This document shows, one piece after another, positions 43,292-48,781 of a stretch of 48,781 nt of DNA (its first letter is position 1; every line of letters begins with the position of its first letter). The position numbers were made by a program, and so were the translations under genes. The notes under the pieces are model-generated. The model was given only the letters and a program-made list of their open reading frames with translations. It had not been told where the DNA came from and searched no databases. The DNA comes from an uncultured Agrococcus sp. (GTDB taxonomy: Bacteria; Actinomycetota; Actinomycetes; Actinomycetales; Microbacteriaceae): contig NZ_CAMEFJ010000012.1 of NCBI RefSeq assembly GCF_945915485.1, forward strand, positions 1-48,781. The letters run 5' to 3'.

Positions 43292-43984
43292 TTAGGCCGC
43301 GATGGTCTCCAGGATGTTCGTGAACATCGGCAAACCGTCGAGGCCGGAGCGCATGCGCTCGTCGGTGTCGGGGCCGAAGCCCAGTTCGACGGCGTGCTCA
43401 GGATGCGGCATCAGCCCGACGACGTTGCCTCGCTCGTTCGTCAGCCCGGCGATGTCGTTCAACGCACCGTTCGGGTTGCCGTCGACGTACCGGAACGTGA
43501 CGAGCCCTTCCCCCTCGATGTGCGCGAGCTGCTCTTCGGTCGCGACGAACCTGCCCTCGCCGTTCTTCAGCGGAATCGTGATGGTGCTGCCCTGCTCGTA
43601 GCCGTTCGTCCAGGCGGTATCCGCCCGTTCCACGCGCAGCTTCTGGTCGCGGCGAATGAACAGGCCCTTCTCGTTGCGGACGAGTGCGCCGGGCAGCAGC
43701 CTCGCCTCGGTGAGCATCTGGAAGCCATTGCAGATGCCGAGCACGGGCATCCCGCTCTCGGCTGCCCCGATCACCTCCCGCATGACGGGGGAGTGCGCGG
43801 CGATCGCCCCCGAACGAAGGTAGTCGCCGTACGAGAATCCGCCGGGCAGCACGAGCGCATCGACGCCCTGCAGATCGTGGTCGCCGTGCCAGAGCGCTAC
43901 CGGCTCGTGGCCGCCGAAGCGAATCGCCCGCTGGGCATCCCGGTTGTCGAGTGTGCCGGGGAAGGTGACGACCCCGACCCTCAC
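43292..43984 (-). CDS. purQ: Phosphoribosylformylglycinamidine synthase, glutaminase subunit
   Basis: A 230-residue class-I glutamine amidotransferase that supplies ammonia to PurL. The N terminus is [18 protein letters not shown], the oxyanion loop [17 protein letters not shown], the nucleophile cysteine in [13 protein letters not shown], and the histidine/glutamate pair in [12 protein letters not shown] 43984 overlaps the purS stop (GTGA). It is last in the purD-purC-purS-purQ gene order on this strand. Confidence 0.95.
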   Translation of the reverse strand: MRVGVVTFPGTLDNRDAQRAIRFGGHEPVALWHGDHDLQGVDALVLPGGFSYGDYLRSGAIAAHSPVMREVIGAAESGMPVLGICNGFQMLTEARLLPGALVRNEKGLFIRRDQKLRVERADTAWTNGYEQGSTITIPLKNGEGRFVATEEQLAHIEGEGLVTFRYVDGNPNGALNDIAGLTNERGNVVGLMPHPEHAVELGFGPDTDERMRSGLDGLPMFTNILETIAA

Positions 43985-44235
43985 GACTGGTCCATCACGT
44001 GGATGCCGACGACGTCTTCTATGACGGAGTTCGCGAGGGTCTCCTCCGCGATCTCCTGCAGCTGCTCGAGACGTGCCGCATCGATTTCGCCTTCGACGGT
44101 GAGTTCGAAGCGCTTGCCCATGCGCACTTCGGCGATGCCCTCGTAGCCGCTGCGGGCCAGTGACGAGGTGATCGCCTTGCCCTGGGGGTCCAGGATCTCG
44201 GCCTTGGGCATGACTTCGATGACGACGAGCGGCAT
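43981..44235 (-). CDS. purS: Phosphoribosylformylglycinamidine synthase subunit PurS
   Basis: An 84-residue small subunit that bridges PurQ and Pur[20 protein letters not shown] and [39 protein letters not shown] match the family along the full length. ATG 44235 has GGAGGAGATC-type site upstream. It is coupled to purQ by a GTGA overlap and separated from purC by a long hairpin. Confidence 0.95.
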   Translation of the reverse strand: MPLVVIEVMPKAEILDPQGKAITSSLARSGYEGIAEVRMGKRFELTVEGEIDAARLEQLQEIAEETLANSVIEDVVGIHVMDQS

Positions 44236-44346
44236 AGTGGATCTCCTCGGGGACGACTGCTGTAATCCTATCGCGCCGCCGGGCAGTTTCGTGGCCGCTC
44301 GTCACCTTCGGGAGAACGTACGCTCATGCCGCGGAAACCGTGTCTT

Positions 44347-44397
44347 GAGAAGGTTTTTACGGGTCGAGACGGCGTCTGAACCCGTAAAAACCTTCTC
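44347..44397. repeat. Hairpin repeat, copy 2 (perfect 18-bp arms)
   Basis: Left arm 44347-44364 and right arm 44380-44397 (ACCCGTAAAAACCTTCTC) pair perfectly over 18 bp, with an inner AGACG/CGTCT stem. The arms match copy 1 at 588-636. It lies 12 bp past the purC stop and 111 bp before purS. It could end purC transcripts or set the ratio of purC to purS expression. Confidence 0.75.
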
Positions 44398-44409
44398 GCG
44401 ACGCACGAA

Positions 44410-45258
44410 TCAGTCCTGCTGCAGGCGCTCGAGCAGTTCAGCGTATCGGTCGGAGGTGCGGCGCACGATCGTCTCGGGCAGCTCGGGAGGGGTGCCCTCG
44501 CCGCTCCAGGTCTCGCTCAACCAGTTGCGGACGATCTGCTTGTCGAACGACTCGATGCGACCCTGCTGCAGAGCTTCGGCATCCCAGTAACGCGAAGAGT
44601 CGGAGGTCAGGATCTCGTCGGCCAGCACGATCTCGCCGGTTTCACGGTCTCGCCCGAATTCGAACTTGGTGTCGGCGAGCACGAGGCCCTTCGATGCCGC
44701 GATCTTCACCGCCCGAGAGAACACGGTGAGCGAGCGCTCACGAATCTCCTCGGCAGCTTCTTCGCCGACGAGTTCGACAACGCGCTGGAAGGGGATGTTC
44801 TCGTCGTGCTCTCCCTGCGGTGCCTTCCATGCAGGAGTGAAGATGGGCGGCACGAGTTCGTCACCGTCGACGAGACCGGAGGGAAGTTCGACACCGGATA
44901 TTGCACCCGTCGCCAGGTACTCCTGCAGGCCAGACCCCGTGACCCGGCCGCGCACGACGCATTCGACGGGCAGCATATCGAGCGACTTCACGAGCACCGC
45001 GCGGCCAGCGACCTCCTCGGGCACCGCGGCATCCAGGAACTGGCCGCCGAGATCGAGCCGCTTCGACCACCAGTGCGTCATCGACGTCAACGCGGCGCCC
45101 TTGCCGGGGATCGCCGGCTCGAGCACGTGATCGAACGCGCTCACCCTGTCGCTGGCGATCATCAGCAGTCGGTCGGCCGAGGCGAGTGTCTCGCCGATGG
45201 GTACGAAGAGGTCCCGGACCTTCCCGCTGTAGGCGAGCTCGAATCCGGCGAGGTTCAC
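44410..45258 (-). CDS. purC: Phosphoribosylaminoimidazole-succinocarboxamide synthase (SAICAR synthetase)
   Basis: A 282-residue ATP-dependent ligase of purine synthesis. AYSGKVRDLF is the N-terminal ATP site, IASDRVSAFDHVLEPAIPGKGAALT the substrate loop, VECVVRGRVTGSGLQEY the second conserved block, and LADTKFEFGRD and ADEILTSDSSRYW the metal/ATP region. GTG 45258 overlaps the purD stop, so a longer frame to 45405 is rejected. A hairpin follows the stop. Confidence 0.95.
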   Translation of the reverse strand: MNLAGFELAYSGKVRDLFVPIGETLASADRLLMIASDRVSAFDHVLEPAIPGKGAALTSMTHWWSKRLDLGGQFLDAAVPEEVAGRAVLVKSLDMLPVECVVRGRVTGSGLQEYLATGAISGVELPSGLVDGDELVPPIFTPAWKAPQGEHDENIPFQRVVELVGEEAAEEIRERSLTVFSRAVKIAASKGLVLADTKFEFGRDRETGEIVLADEILTSDSSRYWDAEALQQGRIESFDKQIVRNWLSETWSGEGTPPELPETIVRRTSDRYAELLERLQQD

Positions 45259-46520
45259 TGCCCGGCTCGCTCGGCGATGTCGGTGCGGTACTGGCCACCC
45301 TGCAGGTCGATGTGGCCGAGTGCTTCGTAGGCGCGGGCTCGGGCGACCGCGATGGTCGCCCCTTGCCCGACGACGTTCAGGACGCGACCGCCCGTGGCGA
45401 ACCACTGGTAGCCCTCCTTCTTCGTCGCGGCGTGAATCAGCGTGATGTTCTCGACGCCGGATGCCCCGTCGAAGCCGGCCATGTAGCGGCCGGTTATGGG
45501 GGCCTCCGGGTAGCCCTCGCTCGCGAGCACGACCGTCACGGCGGCCCCCGCATCGAACTCGAGCGGCGGCAGGCTGTCCAGCGAGCCGGTCGCGGCCGCG
45601 AACATGGCTTCGCTGAGTGGCGAGAGCAGCCGCGGCAGCACCACCTGCGTCTCCGGGTCGCCGAACCGGGCATTGAATTCGATGACGCGGATGCCCGCGT
45701 CCGTCAGGATGAGTCCGCAGTACAGGAGCCCCGAGAAGGGGGTGCCCTCCTTCGCCATCTGCCGGACGGTGGGTTCAGCGATCGTGCTGCGCACCTCATC
45801 GACGAACGCCGCCTCGCTGCCGAAGCGGTCATCCAGCCACGGCAGCGGCGAGTACGCGCCCATACCGCCCGTGTTCGGGCCCTCGTCACCGTCGCGCAGA
45901 CGTTTGAAGTCCTGCGCGGGAGCCAAAGGGACAACAGACTCGCCGTCTGCGAAGAAGAACAGGCTGACTTCCGGCCCCTCGAGGAACTCCTCGACCAGCA
46001 GGGGGCCCTCCGCGAGATAGGTCTGCGCGTGCTGCAGCGCGGCTTCGCGATCATCCGTGACGATAACGCCCTTGCCCGCTGCGAGTCCGTCCGCCTTCAG
46101 CACCCAGGGAGCACCGGAGGCGTCCATAGCGGCCTCCGCCTCCTCGACGGTTGTGACGCGCGTGACCGCGCCGGTGGGCACGTTCGCTTCCGCCATGATG
46201 CGCTTCGCGAAGGACTTCGAGCCTTCGAGCTGCGCAGCGGCGCCGGAGGGGCCGAAGACGGCAACACCCGCTTCCCGCACTGCGTCCGCAACACCCGCGA
46301 CGAGAGGGGCTTCGGGGCCGATCACGACCAGGTCGAAGCCTTCGTCGCTCGCGAAGGCGGCGACCGCTGCTCCGTCGAGGGGATCGAGGCTGACGACCCG
46401 CACCTGCCGCGCGATACCGCCGTTCCCGCCGGCGCAGACGATCTCCAGATCATCCTCGCGCAGTAGCGCAGTGATTATCGCGTGCTCGCGTGCTCCATTG
46501 CCCAAAACCAGAATCTTCAC
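45255..46520 (-). CDS. purD: Phosphoribosylamine-glycine ligase (GAR synthetase)
   Basis: A 421-residue ATP-grasp ligase. VKILVLGNGAREHAI is the N-terminal fold, VVIGPEAPLVAGVADAVREAGVAVFGP the second block, WVLKADGLAAGKGVIV the ATP-grasp loop, and FNARFGDPETQVVLP the catalytic/metal region. GTG 46520 has TAGACT 7 nt upstream, a leaderless start, so a longer frame to 46796 is a shadow across the divergent gene. It heads the purD-purC pair and probably purS-purQ. Confidence 0.95.
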   Translation of the reverse strand: MKILVLGNGAREHAIITALLREDDLEIVCAGGNGGIARQVRVVSLDPLDGAAVAAFASDEGFDLVVIGPEAPLVAGVADAVREAGVAVFGPSGAAAQLEGSKSFAKRIMAEANVPTGAVTRVTTVEEAEAAMDASGAPWVLKADGLAAGKGVIVTDDREAALQHAQTYLAEGPLLVEEFLEGPEVSLFFFADGESVVPLAPAQDFKRLRDGDEGPNTGGMGAYSPLPWLDDRFGSEAAFVDEVRSTIAEPTVRQMAKEGTPFSGLLYCGLILTDAGIRVIEFNARFGDPETQVVLPRLLSPLSEAMFAAATGSLDSLPPLEFDAGAAVTVVLASEGYPEAPITGRYMAGFDGASGVENITLIHAATKKEGYQWFATGGRVLNVVGQGATIAVARARAYEALGHIDLQGGQYRTDIAERAGQ

Positions 46521-46601
46521 AGAATCCAGTCTACGTGTGCCGGCTTTCGCTCGCTGTTTTCTCCGCCTCGCGCTGCCGACGAATCTCCTACGCTTGGTCG
46601 C

Positions 46602-46958
46602 ATGCCGAAAAGAATCGCCGATGCCGCTGGCATGGATGCCGTTCGCGCCGTGCAAGACGGGTCGGTCGAGCGCCGGAACATCGCGACCTCCGTGCGTTAC
46701 ACCCTGCAGGCGCTGGGCGAACGCGCGCCCGGCAAGAGCGTGGAAGTGCGGGTTCCGCCGTTCGGCGCCGTGCAGTGTGTCGAGGGGCCCGGGCACAATC
46801 GCGGGACACCGCCCAATGTCGTCGAGACGGACGCCGAAACCTGGCTCGCACTCGCGGTCGGCGAGCTGACGTGGGCGGATGCGGTGCAGTCGGGGGCCGT
46901 GCGGGCATCCGGTTCGCGCGCCGACATAGCGGCGTGGCTACCGCTCGTCCGCAGCTGA
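46602..46958 (+). CDS. Sterol carrier family protein
   Basis: A 118-residue small protein like the SCP/MDMPI-C-type domain proteins of Actinobacteria. It has SVRYTLQALGERAPGKSVEVRVPPFGAVQCVEGPGHNRGTPPNVVETD, and ends in the helix-rich ETWLALAVGELTWADAVQSGAVRASG. Such proteins bind small hydrophobic molecules; function unknown. ATG 46602 has TACGCT 7 nt upstream, a leaderless start, so the longer frame to 46482 is rejected. Bases 46852-46906 of its 3' part recur exactly at the window end. Confidence 0.88.
   Translation: MPKRIADAAGMDAVRAVQDGSVERRNIATSVRYTLQALGERAPGKSVEVRVPPFGAVQCVEGPGHNRGTPPNVVETDAETWLALAVGELTWADAVQSGAVRASGSRADIAAWLPLVRS
46852..46906 (+). repeat. Left copy of a 55-bp exact direct repeat
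   Basis: TCGCGGTCGGCGAGCTGACG begins a stretch within the sterol-carrier gene that is repeated base for base at 48727-48781, a distance of 1875 bp. The right copy is cut by the window edge, so the repeat may be longer. Similarity begins to fade just left of the exact block. Confidence 0.9.
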
Positions 46959-47081
46959 CGCTGGCCTTGATGCCGGTTGGTGGGCGTTCGGTACTGACTC
47001 AGGTCTGGGTGATCAAGATATATTGACGCTAAAGGACTAATATGTTTGTGGTTAGTTTCCGCGTGAGTTTCGGAGGTTCGC

Positions 47082-48080
47082 ATGGTTGCGATGCTTTGCG
47101 TCGATTGTGGTTTCAGCACGCAGGACAACCGGGAATCTTGCGACAATCACAGAAGCGTTGCCCCCGCACTCGTGAACGTGCCAGCGTCGCCTATGTCCGT
47201 TGGCGTTTTCGAGCTACATCAGAAGATCGTAGACAGTTATGAGGAACTCGACGGCGTAGTATCGCCGGATCGTATCCGGCAACTCACCGTAAAGAGAGTC
47301 CGTCAGCACATGGTCGCCGCAACGGACGAGATTGCGGCGAGCTACATCGATGTGCTGGATCCAGAGGAGCGGCAGCAGCGCGTCGTGAACTTCATGCGGT
47401 GGCTGACTCGGGCGGAAAATGAATCAGCCATTCGAGACGAGCAAGAACGACGCAGGATCTTCAATGACCCGGCCGGACTCGATTGGGTTGTGCGTGGGAT
47501 TCTCGAGCAACGGTTACTACTGGGTTACGAGTGGGAGCTCGGATCTCGCATGGGGGTTACTTCGCGTGAAGGAGTGCAGTACGCCGCCGTTGTCGAGGAC
47601 GAGTTCGTAGCGTATGTGAGTAAGGCCTTCGTGACGGAACGAGTGTTCGTGGCACGACGGTATCTTAAACAGTTCGCGGAAATCATTCAGTACCGGACGG
47701 GCCGAGCACCACGCAACAGCACTCCACTTTCGGACGAGGAGACGCTGCGCGGCACAGTTCTGGATCCTATGCAATGGAACACGGATCATGTGAGTACGGA
47801 GCAGGAAGAACTCGAGCTTATTGGAATGTACGCAGAAGCGATGCATCAAGAACGCATGGTTTATGAAGCTGAAATGAGTCGCAGACGTCGGGAAACCGCG
47901 AAGTCGGTTGGCCTCCTTGCAGGCGGAGCCGCACTCTGGGCTGTCGGTGCGTCGTTGCAGCACAGTGCCAACAAGCAGGCGAGGTCGGACGAGGCTCTCT
48001 CGAGAGATTACATGCAGACCATGATCGATCGAGAGCAACGGATTGCGGCTAAGGAGCGGAACAGGCGTTGGGGGCTGTGA
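47082..48080 (+). CDS. Hypothetical protein with N-terminal zinc ribbon and C-terminal helix
   Basis: A 332-residue protein I cannot assign. C6-x2-C9 and C20/H23 at the N terminus (MLCVDCGFSTQDNRESCDNH) form a likely zinc knuckle. A helical middle follows (DEIAASYIDVLDPEERQQRVVNFMRWLTRAENESAI), then a charged region with EEELELIGMYAEAMHQERMVYEAEM. A hydrophobic helix near residue 290 (VGLLAGGAALWAVGASL) precedes a basic tail. ATG 47082 has GGAGG 6 nt upstream. It is cargo of the candidate inserted segment. A phage-defence or toxin role would be only a guess. Confidence 0.7.
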   Translation: MVAMLCVDCGFSTQDNRESCDNHRSVAPALVNVPASPMSVGVFELHQKIVDSYEELDGVVSPDRIRQLTVKRVRQHMVAATDEIAASYIDVLDPEERQQRVVNFMRWLTRAENESAIRDEQERRRIFNDPAGLDWVVRGILEQRLLLGYEWELGSRMGVTSREGVQYAAVVEDEFVAYVSKAFVTERVFVARRYLKQFAEIIQYRTGRAPRNSTPLSDEETLRGTVLDPMQWNTDHVSTEQEELELIGMYAEAMHQERMVYEAEMSRRRRETAKSVGLLAGGAALWAVGASLQHSANKQARSDEALSRDYMQTMIDREQRIAAKERNRRWGL

Positions 48081-48117
48081 TGTTCGTGCTCTTGGATCGT
48101 GCCACGGGTGCTAGCCA

Positions 48118-48687
48118 ATGAACACGGGCATCCAGAAGTTGTCGTGTCCACGCTGCGGTCACGCGTTGAACGCGTTTGAAGAGGCGCACCAGTGCGTCAC
48201 GCGATCTCCTGTCGAACGATTGCCGCGGCACCTTCAAATGGGTATCACGCCGAAAGGATCTGCGTACCTGCGACGAGGCGGAGCAGACATGCCGTGTAGT
48301 CTTGCGAAGAAGCTAGAGTTGGAGCGGCTTTTACCCGAAAATTCGGCGGGTGTGCGGGGGTTTCCGTATTTCACCGTGCACGATCGTCAGGGTTTCGAGT
48401 GGTACATCCGCACAGGAGATCCTCGCTACCGTCCTCCGGTAGATAAGGTCTTGGAGCGGTTTCCGATCAGGACGCGGATGATCAAGGGTGCGGAGCTTTC
48501 GCCAATCTTTCTCGGGGTGTTCGACGGTTCGAGCAATTTCTGGACGATTCACGATTTTGCGCCGGAGAATCCATATGTACCGGATGCCACGGTGCTCTGG
48601 ACCACTGATGGCCAGCGATTTGTAGCGAGGCACAATCGCGAATATCAAATCATCGAATACGATCTAGGATTCATGCGGCAAGGCTGA
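48118..48687 (+). CDS. Hypothetical protein with N-terminal zinc ribbon
   Basis: A 189-residue protein without recognised family. LSCPRCGHALNAFEEAHQC gives C10-x2-C13 and H24/C26, a zinc-ribbon-like start as in the upstream gene. The rest is a mixed alpha/beta domain with aromatic repeats (FPYFTVHDRQGFEWYIRTGD, SNFWTIHDFAPENPYV). There is no signal peptide or membrane segment. It begins 37 bp after the first gene in the same direction, so both are probably one transcript and may work together. No clear ribosome site precedes ATG 48118. Confidence 0.6.
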   Translation: MNTGIQKLSCPRCGHALNAFEEAHQCVTRSPVERLPRHLQMGITPKGSAYLRRGGADMPCSLAKKLELERLLPENSAGVRGFPYFTVHDRQGFEWYIRTGDPRYRPPVDKVLERFPIRTRMIKGAELSPIFLGVFDGSSNFWTIHDFAPENPYVPDATVLWTTDGQRFVARHNREYQIIEYDLGFMRQG

Positions 48688-48710
48688 TCGGCGACTACGA
48701 GCGGCGTGCA

Positions 48711-48781
48711 TACTGGATAGCTGCATTCGCGGTCGGCGAGCTGACGTGGGCGGATGCGGTGCAGTCGGGGGCCGTGCGGGC
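48711..48781 (+). pseudogene. Second, partial copy of the sterol-carrier 3' part
   Basis: From 48711 the plus strand reads YWIAAFAVGELTWADAVQSG, matching TWLALAVGELTWADAVQSG of the gene at 46602, with small changes only at the left end. There is no start codon for the whole gene here, so this is a displaced or duplicated 3' fragment. The window edge cuts it. Confidence 0.75.
48727..48781 (+). repeat. Right copy of the 55-bp exact direct repeat
   Basis: Identical to 46852-46906 up to the window edge, in the same orientation. Together the copies bound a 1875-bp repeat period. Confidence 0.9.

Larger units (their letters stand above)
46959..48710. mobile_element. Candidate inserted segment between the direct repeats
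   Basis: The DNA between the two copies of the sterol-carrier 3' part contains two unknown genes and visibly more A/T than the chromosome on the left. No integrase or transposase is seen inside. Two explanations fit: site-specific insertion at the gene's 3' end, which leaves one intact and one displaced gene end, or tandem duplication. The insertion may be larger than what is visible if further segments lie beyond the edge. Confidence 0.45.

Noticed and set aside
47042..47242. 66-codon plus frame starting MFVVSFRVSFGG
   Set aside because: It overlaps the zinc-ribbon gene in another frame, lacks a ribosome site, and its translation is not protein-like beyond the first residues.

Overview
The window is high-GC actinobacterial DNA, most like Microbacteriaceae. 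This is inferred from base composition and gene families (PadR, YhgE/Pip and CGNR proteins, a mycothiol-dependent isomerase fold, DUF6421), not from a database match. Start codons are often GTG or TTG. Many genes have a TANNNT -10 box only 6-7 nt before the start codon and no ribosome binding site, which indicates leaderless mRNAs. Most of the window is ordinary chromosome. No rRNA, tRNA, CRISPR array or transposase was recognised.

Layout. 1-6.4 kb: the 5' part of an ascorbate-type PTS permease, an iron-box-associated DUF6421 gene, exodeoxyribonuclease III, a DinB/maleylpyruvate-isomerase-like protein, and a PadR regulator with a membrane partner and a three-site operator array. 6.4-17.9 kb: S10 peptidase, pyrE, AEC transporter, two lipoprotein genes (one broken), HAD phosphatase, tandem GNATs, a winged-helix regulator with a membrane partner, a SpoU-type RNA methyltransferase, a CGNR regulator divergent from a TSUP permease, a VOC/DUF6157 pair and an AraC regulator. 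17.9-29.2 kb: YhgE/Pip protein with a degenerate ABC-like partner and a TetR regulator, purA, an LPXTG-anchored phosphoesterase, glutamate dehydrogenase, a GT87-like mannosyltransferase and chorismate mutase. 29.3-33.2 kb: purL, a DUF3817 protein and a cyclohexadienyl-dehydratase-like lipoprotein.

33.5-35.6 kb holds the most unusual locus: a NarL-type response regulator diverges from an unannotated 28-codon, two-cysteine peptide gene and a DesK-type histidine kinase. A near-perfect 22-bp palindrome overlaps the peptide promoter. 35.6-41.8 kb is a five-gene minus-strand operon (AhpD/CMD-type protein, iron-siderophore-type ABC transporter, flavoprotein). 42-46.5 kb carries a fatty acid desaturase and purD-purC-purS-purQ. 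From 46.6 kb a sterol-carrier-family gene is followed by about 1.9 kb of unusual DNA with two unknown zinc-ribbon genes. The window ends in a second copy of that gene's 3' part, so the two copies bracket a probable inserted or duplicated segment.

How the genes work together. purA, purL, purS, purQ, purC and purD are scattered de novo purine genes. pyrE belongs to pyrimidine synthesis. Chorismate mutase and the PheC-like lipoprotein could both act on the chorismate-prephenate branch. Several regulator/membrane-protein pairs (PadR, HTH_34, TetR/YhgE) look like self-contained envelope or stress modules. Several intergenic regions contain multi-copy inverted and direct repeats that gene content does not explain.
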